From CAZGWJ01 sp964529445 (GTDB lineage Bacteria; Oederibacteriota; Muellerivitia; Muellerivitales; Muellerivitaceae), in contig CAZGWJ010000023.1 of the NCBI GenBank assembly GCA_964529445.1, positions 1 to 33,989 on the forward strand: a DNA stretch of 33,989 nt, written 5' to 3'. Position 1 is the stretch's first letter, and every line of letters starts with the position of its first letter. The notes under the pieces are model-generated. The model did no database searches and had not been told where the DNA came from. It saw only the letters and a list, made by a program, of their open reading frames with translations. Made by a program: the position numbers and the translations under genes. Positions 14,129 to 21,759 of the stretch are shown one piece after another.

Positions 14129-14449
14129 TCAGTTGTTGGAGGGATCGGCCGGGGGAGCGGTGGCGGCACTTTCGGGAGCGGGGGCCGGATTGGCCGCCGC
14201 CTGGGCCGCTTCCCGCCTGCGGGTCTCGCGGGCCTCGTCGGATTCCAGGGCCGCCAAGATGTTCCCCACACGCGCCTTGAGGCCATCGAGGGCCTTATCC
14301 TTGCCACCGCCCAGGTCCGGGACCTGGACCTCTCCGAAGTTGTTCACGTGGGTCTTGGCGAACACCTTCCCCTCCTTCTCGGTCAGGGTCACCTCGAACT
14401 CCTTCTCGTGTACGGTCAACCGGACGGTCGTGCTTGCCATGTCGTTCAT
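14129..14449 (-). CDS. Small conserved-looking hypothetical protein
   Basis: I do not recognise this 106-residue protein. The first ~45 residues alternate hydrophobic and charged residues as in a small beta-sheet ('T-V-R-L-T-V-H-E-K-E-F-E-V-T-L-T', 'K-V-F-A-K-T-H-V-N-N-F-G-E-V-Q-V'). A helix with 'L-D-G-L-K-A-R-V-G-N-I-L-A-A-L' follows, then an Ala/Pro-rich disordered tail. Two starts are possible: ATG 14449 (AGGA seven bases upstream) and ATG 14440 (GAGG about nine bases upstream, giving M-A-S-T-T-V-R-L). The gene has its own terminator and faces away from yifB, so it is probably a monocistronic real gene. Confidence 0.7.
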   Translation of the reverse strand: MNDMASTTVRLTVHEKEFEVTLTEKEGKVFAKTHVNNFGEVQVPDLGGGKDKALDGLKARVGNILAALESDEARETRRREAAQAAANPAPAPESAATAPPADPSNN

Positions 14450-14736
14450 CCTCGGATCCTGGATTGATCGCTCCCGCGGGGGGAGACAGGTCGGTTATCT
14501 TAACGATGCGACCTCCGATACGCAAGGGCCCGTCGGTGCGAAGGGGTATCGTGAAACAAGGGTTTTTGGCCGTTCGATTCGGCCCCTGACGCTCCGGCCG
14601 GCCTACGGGACCTTTCCCCGCGAACGCGACCGCTCCAACCCGTCATCGTTATCCGTTGTCATCAAGACATATTTTGTTGCATCCCAACGGGACGCCTGAT
14701 ATCAACATGGGAAGATCCCGCAAAAGGTGTCACCTT

Positions 14737-16272
14737 ATGCTCGCCAAGATCCAAAGCGCCGCCCTCCTCGGCATCGATGCCTACCCCGTCGAATGCGAGG
14801 TCGACATCTGCCCGGGACTGCCCACCTTCCAGACCGTCGGCCTCCCCGATGCCGCCGTGAAGGAATCCAAGGACCGCGTGAAGAGCGCCGTGTCGAACTC
14901 CGGCTTCGATTTCCCCATCCAGCGCATCACGGTGAACCTCGCCCCGGCCGACACGAAGAAGGAGGGTCCCTCCTTCGACCTTCCCATCGCCCTGGGCATC
15001 CTCGCCGCCAACGGCGATCTCCCCGAAGCGGACCATGACGGCTGGTGGGCGGTCGGGGAGTTGTCCCTGGACGGCCGGGTGCGGCCCATCCGGGGGGCAC
15101 TCTCCATCGCGCTGGCCGCCCGGGAAGCCAAGGTCAAGGGACTGCTCGTCCCCCCCGAGAACGCCAAGGAGGCGGCGGTGGTGCGGGAAGTCAACGTCAT
15201 CGCCGTGCGGAACCTGCGGGAATGCTGGGAATTCCTCCGACGGATGAAGCCCCTCTCCCGCACGGCCGTGGACGTGGAAAGGGAATTCCTCCAGCACAGT
15301 ACCTACCGGGTGGATTTCTCCGATGTGAAAGGCCAGGAGCACGCCAAGCGTGCCCTGGAGATCGCCGCCGCGGGAGGACACAACCTCCTGCTAGTGGGTC
15401 CCCCCGGCTCGGGCAAGACCATGCTGACGAAACGGCTACCCACCATCCTGCCGCCCCTCACCCTCGAGGAGGCCATCGAGACCACCCGGATCCATTCCAT
15501 CGCGGGGACCCTGTCCCGGCGCCGGGCCCTGGTGGCCACGCGGAGCTTCCGCTCACCCCATCACACCATCTCGGACGCGGGACTCATCGGTGGCGGCACC
15601 GTGCCGAAGCCCGGGGAGGTGAGTCTCTCCCACCACGGCGTGCTCTTCCTGGACGAACTGCCGGAATTCAACAAGAACGTCCTGGAGGTCCTGCGCCAGC
15701 CCCTGGAGGACGGCGTGGTGACCATCGCGCGCGTCCAGTCGTCGCTTTCCTTCCCGGCCCAATTCATGCTCACGGCCGCCATGAACCCCTGCCCCTGCGG
15801 GTATTACACCGATCCGACGCGGACCTGCACCTGCACCCCGCAGCAAATCCAGAAGTACATCGGGAAGATCTCGGGCCCCTTGCTCGACCGCATCGACCTG
15901 CACATCGAGGTTCCGGCCCTGAAATGGAAGGAGATGTCCTCCGAGGAGCCGGGCGAGACCTCCTTTGCCATCCGCGAGCGGGTCTGCCGGGCGCGGGAGA
16001 TTCAGCAGGAACGCTACCGGGAGGACGGCCTGTACTGCAACGCGCAGATGGCTTCGAAACAATTGAAGGCGCATTGCTCGCTGGATGAACCCTCCCAGGC
16101 GTTGCTCAAGGCCGCCATGGAGCGTTTCGGGCTGTCGGCCCGCGCCTACGATCGCATCCTGAAAGTGGCCCGCACCATCGCGGACCTGGACGAGGAGGCG
16201 GAAATCCGCCCGAACTATATCGCCGAGGCCATCCAATACCGCAATCTCGACCGCAACATCTGGAGAAACTGA
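14737..16272 (+). CDS. yifB: YifB/ComM family Mg-chelatase-like AAA+ ATPase
   Basis: The 511-residue length and motif order match the YifB/ComM family: N-terminal 'P-V-E-C-E-V-D-I-C-P-G-L-P-T-F-Q-T-V-G-L-P-D' (LonC/ChlI-like fold), Walker A G-P-P-G-S-G-K-T around 220-227, Walker B 'G-V-L-F-L-D-E-L-P-E-F', and the Cys cluster 'N-P-C-P-C-G-Y-Y...C-T-C'. ComM in naturally transformable bacteria is a hexameric helicase that drives branch migration during integration of incoming DNA. ATG 14737 is chosen because the family starts there and AAGGTG precedes it; that site lies in the small palindrome AAGGTGTCACCTT. The final 48 coding bases are repeated downstream at 16360. Confidence 0.94.
   Translation: MLAKIQSAALLGIDAYPVECEVDICPGLPTFQTVGLPDAAVKESKDRVKSAVSNSGFDFPIQRITVNLAPADTKKEGPSFDLPIALGILAANGDLPEADHDGWWAVGELSLDGRVRPIRGALSIALAAREAKVKGLLVPPENAKEAAVVREVNVIAVRNLRECWEFLRRMKPLSRTAVDVEREFLQHSTYRVDFSDVKGQEHAKRALEIAAAGGHNLLLVGPPGSGKTMLTKRLPTILPPLTLEEAIETTRIHSIAGTLSRRRALVATRSFRSPHHTISDAGLIGGGTVPKPGEVSLSHHGVLFLDELPEFNKNVLEVLRQPLEDGVVTIARVQSSLSFPAQFMLTAAMNPCPCGYYTDPTRTCTCTPQQIQKYIGKISGPLLDRIDLHIEVPALKWKEMSSEEPGETSFAIRERVCRAREIQQERYREDGLYCNAQMASKQLKAHCSLDEPSQALLKAAMERFGLSARAYDRILKVARTIADLDEEAEIRPNYIAEAIQYRNLDRNIWRN
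16224..16271 (+). repeat. 48-bp direct repeat, copy 1 (3' end of yifB)
   Basis: This segment encodes the last residues of YifB (E-A-I-Q-Y-R-N-L-D-R-N-I-W-R-N) up to the first base of the stop codon. It is identical, without mismatch, to 16360-16407. The repeats are 136 bp apart start to start. Confidence 0.95.
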
Positions 16273-16359
16273 CATACATTGTCTTCCCGACCGGCCGCCC
16301 TGCGCCGAACCCACCAGGTTCGGCGCGCGTCTTGGCGCGCCATCCCATCAGGGATGGTG
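16272..16359. repeat. Hairpin-rich 88-bp segment between the 48-bp repeats
   Basis: Three inverted repeats lie almost end to end: GCGCCGAACC / GGTTCGGCGC (16302-16326, 5-nt loop), a GCGCG-rich palindrome (about 16323-16340) and CATCCC / GGGATG (16341-16356, 4-nt loop). There is no T-run and no open reading frame of note. Together with one repeat copy it forms a 136-bp unit that looks inserted at, or duplicated from, the end of yifB. Confidence 0.8.
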
Positions 16360-16407
16360 CGAGGCCATCCAATACCGCAATCTCGACCGCAACATCTGGA
16401 GAAACTG
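16360..16407 (+). repeat. 48-bp direct repeat, copy 2
   Basis: Exact copy of 16224-16271. Here the frame is not closed at once: after R-N it would run C-A-T-F-G-V-K-R-R and stop. Either copy could have been the original gene end. Confidence 0.95.
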
Positions 16408-16553
16408 CGCCACCTTCGGTGTAAAAAGAAGATAGAAAGTTTATGTTGGAAGATCACGGCTTATGCGAGTTGCCTCACCTTGACAGCGACAATGAACCAC
16501 CGATGGACGGGATGGACTCAGATAAAGATTTCGACCGAAACTTCCAGATCCAT

Positions 16554-16598
16554 TGACCCCGTTCCTTCCTTGTATCTTCACAAAAAGGAACGGGGTCA
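16554..16598. repeat. Perfect 14-bp inverted repeat with 17-nt loop
   Basis: TGACCCCGTTCCTT at 16554-16567 faces AAGGAACGGGGTCA at 16585-16598. It lies 12 bases before the bidirectional terminator and has no T-run of its own. It may be a REP/MITE-type palindrome. Confidence 0.75.
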
Positions 16599-16609
16599 TC
16601 CCGGCGTAT

Positions 16610-16645
16610 AAAAAAACCCCGTGGTCTAACGACCACGGGGTTTTT
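16610..16645. terminator. Bidirectional intrinsic terminator
   Basis: The stem ACCCCGTGGTC / GACCACGGGGT with loop TAAC is bordered by A7 on the left and T5 on the right. It ends LacI-gene transcripts (minus strand) 18 bases after the stop and would also stop yifB read-through. Confidence 0.92.
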
Positions 16646-16662
16646 CCCGCAAGAAGTCGCCG

Positions 16663-17697
16663 TCAGGTGGATTCGCGGACCACGAGCTCCTGGTCCAGCA
16701 CCACATGGCGCTTTTCCTTCAACTTGCCCTCGATGGCATCCATGGCGATATCGAAGGCTTGGACCCCCAATTCGTAGGCGCTCTGCCGGACCGAGGTGAG
16801 GGGCGGGTTCAGGAAGCGGGCCGGCAGGATGTCGTCGAATCCCACTACCGCCACGTCCTTCGGGACCGACTTCCCCTGGCGGCGGACCTCCTCCATGACA
16901 CCCATGGCCACGATGTCCCCCGCCGCGCAAAAGACCGCGTCCGGCGGTTTCGGGGATGAGAGGAAATGGCGCATCGCCTCCTGCCCGTCCTCGTAGACGT
17001 AGTGGATGACCTCGCGCACGAGGGCGTCCTCAAAGGGGATGCCGTGGGCCTCCAGGGCCTTGCGGTAACCTGCCGTGCGCTCGACGGGAGGTTGGTAGGA
17101 ACCGTAGCCCTCGTAGGGGGTCTGCTTGCCCACGATCATGGCAATGCGCTTTCGGCCGCGTTCCAGCAGGTGTTCCACCGCCCGGCGGGCCCCCGCCTCG
17201 TTGTCGTAACGAACGGAATGCGTCGGATCGAGCGTGTTCTCGACCAGGATCAGGGGCAGGTTCATGCGCAGGTATTCCTGGACGATCTCCTCCGGAGGGG
17301 TCTGGGTGACCAGCATGACCGCATCGGCCTTGCGGCCGTAGAGGATGCGGCGCATCTCGTCCTCGAGGACGGCCGGCTGGTTGCGGGTGGTGTAGGGATG
17401 GACCCCATGGACGTACTTGGAAACCTCGAGGGCGCGCATCTCGATGCCTTCCAGGAAGGAGGACGTGTAGGGAGCCGTGAAGCGGGGCGAGAGGACGGCC
17501 AGGACCTCGGACTTGCCCTTGGCCAGTTTCCGCGCGGACTCGTTGGGCACGTAGTGAAGGGCCTTGACGGCTTCCATCACCTTCTTGCGTGTCGCCTCGG
17601 TGATGCGCGTGTCGTTGTTCATCACCATCGAAACGGTGGCCTTGGTGACGCCCGACCTCTTGGCGATATCCTGGATCGTCGTTCGTTTCTGTGTCAA
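16663..17697 (-). CDS. LacI/GalR family transcriptional regulator
   Basis: The 344-residue protein has the family layout: an N-terminal HTH 'T-I-Q-D-I-A-K-R-S-G-V-T-K-A-T-V-S-M-V-M-N' (7-27), a hinge helix 'P-N-E-S-A-R-K-L-A-K-G-K-S' and a periplasmic-binding-like sensor domain ending in the typical 'D-V-A-V-V-G-F-D-D...P-P-L-T-S-V-R-Q'. These repressors usually sense sugars. The start is TTG at 17697 with GGAGGG four to five bases upstream. No sugar-uptake genes lie next to it, so its wider regulon is unknown. Its promoter contains the palindrome AAACCGGTTT, which fits autoregulation. Confidence 0.93.
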   Translation of the reverse strand: MTQKRTTIQDIAKRSGVTKATVSMVMNNDTRITEATRKKVMEAVKALHYVPNESARKLAKGKSEVLAVLSPRFTAPYTSSFLEGIEMRALEVSKYVHGVHPYTTRNQPAVLEDEMRRILYGRKADAVMLVTQTPPEEIVQEYLRMNLPLILVENTLDPTHSVRYDNEAGARRAVEHLLERGRKRIAMIVGKQTPYEGYGSYQPPVERTAGYRKALEAHGIPFEDALVREVIHYVYEDGQEAMRHFLSSPKPPDAVFCAAGDIVAMGVMEEVRRQGKSVPKDVAVVGFDDILPARFLNPPLTSVRQSAYELGVQAFDIAMDAIEGKLKEKRHVVLDQELVVREST

Positions 17698-17715
17698 GGA
17701 ACCCTCCGGATCATC

Positions 17716-17745
17716 ATGTTAAACCGGTTTCAGGTTCCCGGACAA
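17716..17745 (-). promoter_or_regulatory. LacI-gene promoter with embedded LacI-type operator
   Basis: On the minus strand TTGTCC (17745-17740), an 18-base spacer and TAACAT (17721-17716) precede the TTG start. The perfect palindrome AAACCGGTTT (17721-17730), with the central CG typical of LacI-family operators, fills the end of the spacer next to the -10. A repressor bound there would occlude RNA polymerase. Confidence 0.6.
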
Positions 17746-17781
17746 GGGGCAGAACATTGAAAGTTCGCTTCGGCAACGATT

Positions 17782-18993
17782 TCAACCCCTGGGCGGGGCG
17801 CTCGGGACGTAGGGGCGCCCCTGGGCATCGAAAACCTCGAAAGTCCCGTCCTCCTTCTCCACCAGGATCTGGAGCGGCCGGCCCGTGGAATCGTCGGACA
17901 TCCTCACGTCCTTGACCCCGCTGGCGAGGAATACAGGGCGAAAGGCCTGCTTCTCGGACGCGTCATAAAGGAAAGCGTCCCGGTTCGCGCCGAAGACACC
18001 GACCATGCGGTCCATCGCCGGATTGCGGAAATATCGGTCCTCGGGCACCGGAGCGGCCGCCTGGGCCGGTTCCTCGGGAGCCGCCGGTGCAACGGCGGGC
18101 GCCTCCGAAGCCGGAACGTATCGGTCGTTCAGGTAGACGTAGACCACCCGGGTGCGCCCCGGGGACGGCCACCACCAATGGCCGGAGTGCCAATAGCACC
18201 AGCGGTCGTGACGGGTGTCGTACCACCACCAGTAACCGGCGTGCCAACGGGACCAATGGAAGTTCACGCCAACCACCCAGCCGTACCAATGGCGCCCGGC
18301 GCGGTCGTAGTAATGGCAGAAATCATGACCGTCATGACGATGCCAGGAATAGCGGCCGGGCACCCGTTCCCGAATCTCGCAACGACGGACGGTCTCCTGA
18401 AGGCGGGGATCCGCGAACATCCTCGTGGCGTGAGGAGGCGGCCGATGGGCCACATCGGCCTTGAAAGGCCTTCCTCCAGGACCCCATTGGGGCGCCGGAG
18501 CGTTCGATTCCCGGCGGGGCGTGCGAAGAACCTGGGACTCGCTCATCCGGGCCGGCTCGGGCCGGACCGGTCTCTGGGCGGGTGCAGCGCGCCTTTCCTC
18601 ACCGGCGGGAACGACACCCTTGTCGTGCTTTCGGGAAATCTCCCTCCCCACCGGGTTCGGCCGGGATTCCCATCCACTGCGGGGTGACGTTTGACGGGGA
18701 GGATCCTCGGCTTGTTTCCGGGCCTGCTCCGGGCGGTCCGTGGGCTTCCGGACGCGCTCGCGCGAGGGACGATCCGGAGTTAGAGCGGGATCTTGCCCGC
18801 GGTTCTCTGCGACATGACCGGATTTCCCGCGTTCCCGCGATCCTTGTGGGATCGTCCTTCCCTCCCGCGCCGACCCGAACCGTCGCCCGTCCGGATCCCG
18901 ATCGTCCCGGCCGCCCGGGGGAGCGGAAACAACCGGGGATGCGAGGGAACCTAACAGCATGGCCATCAGGGGTAATGCCAGGATGCGCCTCAT
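17782..18993 (-). CDS. Secreted protein with Trp/His/Tyr-rich core
   Basis: I do not recognise a family. The 403-residue protein starts with a signal peptide (M-R-R-I-L-A-L-P-L-M-A-M-L-L-G, cleavage near V-S-A). An Arg/Pro/Asp-rich disordered stretch of ~170 residues follows, then a compact segment of unusual composition: 'W-H-R-H-D-G-H-D-F-C-H-Y-Y-D', 'H-W-Y-G-W', 'W-H-A-G-Y-W-W-W-Y-D', 'W-C-Y-W-H-S-G-H-W-W-W'. After an Ala/Pro linker comes a domain ('R-P-L-Q-I-L-V-E-K-E-D-G-T-F-E-V-F-D-A-Q-G-R-P-Y'). ATG 18993 has GGAGG five bases upstream. Two Cys in the aromatic core may pair. The function is open; metal or polymer binding is conceivable. Confidence 0.75.
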   Translation of the reverse strand: MRRILALPLMAMLLGSLASPVVSAPPGGRDDRDPDGRRFGSAREGRTIPQGSRERGKSGHVAENRGQDPALTPDRPSRERVRKPTDRPEQARKQAEDPPRQTSPRSGWESRPNPVGREISRKHDKGVVPAGEERRAAPAQRPVRPEPARMSESQVLRTPRRESNAPAPQWGPGGRPFKADVAHRPPPHATRMFADPRLQETVRRCEIRERVPGRYSWHRHDGHDFCHYYDRAGRHWYGWVVGVNFHWSRWHAGYWWWYDTRHDRWCYWHSGHWWWPSPGRTRVVYVYLNDRYVPASEAPAVAPAAPEEPAQAAAPVPEDRYFRNPAMDRMVGVFGANRDAFLYDASEKQAFRPVFLASGVKDVRMSDDSTGRPLQILVEKEDGTFEVFDAQGRPYVPSAPPRG

Positions 18994-19089
18994 GGGAACC
19001 TCCGTGATCGGATGGGGCTCCCCGGAGGGAGCGTCTTTCACCCATAAGACGCCGGAGCCGCGTTTTGGTTCCAGGCGGCCCGGAAGGCC

Positions 19090-21660
19090 TCAGGAAAGGG
19101 CCAGGACCCCCTTTTCGACCCTTACCCGGATGGTCGCGCCCTCGGGAAAGCGCCCCTCCAGAACGCCCCGGACGATCGGGTCCACCAGTTCCGTCTGGAC
19201 CAGGCGCTTCAGGGGACGCGCCCCGAAGGCCGGATCCCACCCCTTCTCGGCAAGATGGTTCCGGGCCCCCTCTGAGAGATCAAGGGTGAGTTTCCGGTCG
19301 GAGAGCCGTCTGCGGACGGCCGCGACCTGGATGTCGACGATGGCGGCCATCTGCGCCCGGTCCAGCCGGTGGAAAAGCACGATCTCGTCGATGCGGTTCA
19401 GGAACTCGGGCCTGAAGAATCTCTTCAATTCCTCCAAAACCTCCCGGCGCATGTCGCCGACCGCGCCTTCCGCGGTCTCGGCCAGGCGGTGGGAGGCGAT
19501 GTTGGAGGTCATGATGAGCACGGTATTGCGGAAATCCACAATCCGCCCCTGGGAGTCCGTGAGGCGCCCATCGTCCAGGACCTGCAGGAGCACGTTGAAG
19601 ACCTCGGGGTGCGCCTTCTCCACCTCGTCGAAGAGCACCACCGAGTAGGGCCGCCGCCTCACGGCCTCCGTCAACTGTCCTCCCTCGTCGTAACCCACGT
19701 AGCCGGGAGGCGCCCCCAGGAGGCGGCTCACGGCGTGCTTCTCCATGTACTCGCTCATGTCGATGCGCACGAGCATCCTCTCGTCGTCGAAGAGGAATTC
19801 CGCCAATGCCTTGGCGAGTTCCGTCTTGCCCACGCCCGTGGGGCCCACGAAGAGGAAGGATCCCGTCGGCCGGTTCGGGTCCGAAAGGCCCGATCGCGAA
19901 CGGCGGACGGCATCCGACACGGCGGCGAGGGCGTCGTCCTGTCCCACCACCCGCATGCGCAGGCGCTCCTCCATGCGCAGCAGCTTTCCGGTCTCCCCCT
20001 CCATCATGCGGGAGATCGGGATGCCGGTCCACTTGGCCACCACGTTGGCGATCTCCTGTTCGGTGACTTCCTCCTTGAGAAGCCCGCCGTCCTTCTGGAG
20101 CGCGGCCAGGGACGCCTCCAACTCCGAAAGCTCCTTCTGGAGCCGCGGCAGGGTCCCGTAGCGGATCTCCGCGACCTTCTCCAGGCGGCCCTCCCGTTCC
20201 AAACGGACCTCCTCGGCCTTCCGCTCCTCGATCTCGCCCTTGATCCGGCGCAGGTCCTGGATGGCCTTCTTCTCGGACGTCCAACGGCTCTTCAGGCCTG
20301 ACGCGCGCTCCTTCAGGTCGGCCAGTTCGCGCTCCAACGCGACCAGGCGCTCCCGGGAAGCCGCGTCCGTCTCCTTGCGGAGGGCCTGTTGCTCGATCTC
20401 CAGCCGCCGGGACCGGCGCTCCACCTCGTCGAGGGCGGCCGGAAGCGAATCGATCTCCATGCGCAGTTTCGAGGCCGCCTCATCCACGAGATCGATGGCC
20501 TTGTCCGGGAGGAACCTCGAGGTGATGTATCGGTTGGACAGCATCGCCGCGGCCACCAAGGCGCCGTCCTGGATGCGGACGCCATGGTGGATCTCGTACC
20601 GTTCCCGAAGTCCCCTCAAAATGGAGATGGTGTCCTCGACGGAAGGCTCTCCGATGAGCACCTGCTGGAAGCGCCGCTCCAGGGCCGGATCTTTCTCGAT
20701 GTATTTACGATACTCGTCGAGCGTGGTGGCGCCCACCGCCCTCAGATCCCCGCGGGCCAAGGCGGGTTTGAGCATGTTGGAGGCGTCCATGCTGCCCTCG
20801 GCGCGCCCCGCCCCCACCAGGTTGTGCAGTTCGTCGATGAAAAGGATGATCCGCCCCTCGCTCTTCTCGACCTCCTTCAGGAAGGCCTTGAGCCGGTCCT
20901 CGAATTCGCCCCGGAACTTGGCCCCGGCCACGAGGGCACCGAGGTCGAGGGCCACGACACGCCGGTCCTTCAGGCTCTCCGGCACGTCGCCGGACATGAT
21001 GCGGGAGGCCAACCCTTCCGCGATGGCCGTCTTGCCAACGCCCGGTTCGCCGATGAGGACGGGATTGTTCTTGGTACGGCGCGAGAGCACCTGGATGACC
21101 CGCCGGATCTCCTCGTCCCGGCCGATCACGGGATCGAGCTTTCCCCGTCGCGCCAATTCCGTAAGGTCGCGCCCGTATTTCTCCAGAGCCTGGTATTTGT
21201 CCTCCGGGTTCGGGTCCGTCACGCGCGTATTGCCCCGGACCTCGGAAAGGGCGGACAGGACGTGGTCCTTGGTGACGCCCAGGTCCTTCAGGAGGCGGCC
21301 GACGTCGCCCGACGCGGAGACCAGGGCCAGCAGGAGATGCTCGGTCGAGACGTACTCATCCTTCATCCGGGCGGCTTCCCCCTCCGCGGACTCGAGGATG
21401 CGGGCGAGGGCGTCGGAAAGGAAGGGCTGACCCCCGCTGACGCGCGGGATGCGGGCCAGGAGTTTTTCGGCACCGGCAAGAACGGCATCGGGATCAGCCC
21501 CGATTTTCTGCAGGAGCGGCGCCACCACGCCCTCCTCCTGCCGGACGAGCGAAACGAGCAGGTGGGGTTCATCCACCTGCTGTTGTCCGCGTGACGAGGC
21601 CTCCATGCGGGCCCCTTGCAGGGCCTTCTGTGCGTTGAGGGTGAAACGTTCGATGTCCAT
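19090..21660 (-). CDS. clpB: ATP-dependent disaggregase ClpB
   Basis: ClpB is the Hsp100 chaperone that, with DnaK, pulls polypeptides out of aggregates. The 856 residues match the usual ~857. In order: Clp-N repeats ('F-T-L-N-A-Q-K-A-L', 'T-E-H-L-L-L-A-L'), NBD1 Walker A G-E-P-G-V-G-K-T, pore loop 'G-A-K-F-R-G-E-F-E-D-R-L-K', the long coiled-coil middle domain ('I-D-S-L-P-A-A-L-D-E-V-E-R-R...'), then NBD2 Walker A G-P-T-G-V-G-K-T and pore loop 'G-Y-V-G-Y-D-E-G-G'. The middle domain separates ClpB from ClpA. ATG 21660 has GGAG seven bases upstream and matches the family start. It is divergent from orn. Confidence 0.97.
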   Translation of the reverse strand: MDIERFTLNAQKALQGARMEASSRGQQQVDEPHLLVSLVRQEEGVVAPLLQKIGADPDAVLAGAEKLLARIPRVSGGQPFLSDALARILESAEGEAARMKDEYVSTEHLLLALVSASGDVGRLLKDLGVTKDHVLSALSEVRGNTRVTDPNPEDKYQALEKYGRDLTELARRGKLDPVIGRDEEIRRVIQVLSRRTKNNPVLIGEPGVGKTAIAEGLASRIMSGDVPESLKDRRVVALDLGALVAGAKFRGEFEDRLKAFLKEVEKSEGRIILFIDELHNLVGAGRAEGSMDASNMLKPALARGDLRAVGATTLDEYRKYIEKDPALERRFQQVLIGEPSVEDTISILRGLRERYEIHHGVRIQDGALVAAAMLSNRYITSRFLPDKAIDLVDEAASKLRMEIDSLPAALDEVERRSRRLEIEQQALRKETDAASRERLVALERELADLKERASGLKSRWTSEKKAIQDLRRIKGEIEERKAEEVRLEREGRLEKVAEIRYGTLPRLQKELSELEASLAALQKDGGLLKEEVTEQEIANVVAKWTGIPISRMMEGETGKLLRMEERLRMRVVGQDDALAAVSDAVRRSRSGLSDPNRPTGSFLFVGPTGVGKTELAKALAEFLFDDERMLVRIDMSEYMEKHAVSRLLGAPPGYVGYDEGGQLTEAVRRRPYSVVLFDEVEKAHPEVFNVLLQVLDDGRLTDSQGRIVDFRNTVLIMTSNIASHRLAETAEGAVGDMRREVLEELKRFFRPEFLNRIDEIVLFHRLDRAQMAAIVDIQVAAVRRRLSDRKLTLDLSEGARNHLAEKGWDPAFGARPLKRLVQTELVDPIVRGVLEGRFPEGATIRVRVEKGVLALS

Positions 21661-21695
21661 GTTCCATCTCCAGGACCCGTTACGGGCACCCTTCA

Positions 21696-21723
21696 TGGAT
21701 AGGAAGGTCGGCTTGATTTTCAA
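21696..21723 (-). promoter_or_regulatory. clpB promoter candidate
   Basis: On the minus strand TTGAAA (21723-21718), a 16-base spacer and TATCCA (21701-21696) lie 35 bases before the ATG. The fuller context (CATTGAAAA ... CCTATCCAT) partly resembles heat-shock sigma-32 promoters (CTTGAAA, CCCCAT) but also fits sigma-70. No CIRCE palindrome is visible. Confidence 0.4.
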
Positions 21724-21759
21724 TGGAAACGGACCCGCCGGATGTGGTGAAATGCCCCC

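Larger units (their letters stand above)
16273..16662. other. 390-bp gene-free region between yifB and the LacI gene
   Basis: It contains the hairpin cluster, the second 48-bp copy, a CACC-TTC-GGTG mini-hairpin just after that copy, an AT-rich stretch (about 16425-16550) with the words AGAAGATAGAAAG and CACCGATGGACGGGATGGACTCAGAT (the latter resembling a common interspersed repeat class), a 14-bp-arm inverted repeat and a bidirectional terminator. The short reading frame 16279-16611 crosses all of these and is not credible. Confidence 0.7.

Noticed and set aside
14724..14736. Palindrome AAGGTGTCACCTT over the yifB ribosome site, considered as a thermosensor or operator
   Set aside because: The stem would be only about four base pairs with a workable loop; too weak to claim.
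16279..16611. 110-residue frame after yifB
   Set aside because: It crosses three hairpins, the second 48-bp repeat and an inverted repeat; no Shine-Dalgarno and no coding pattern.
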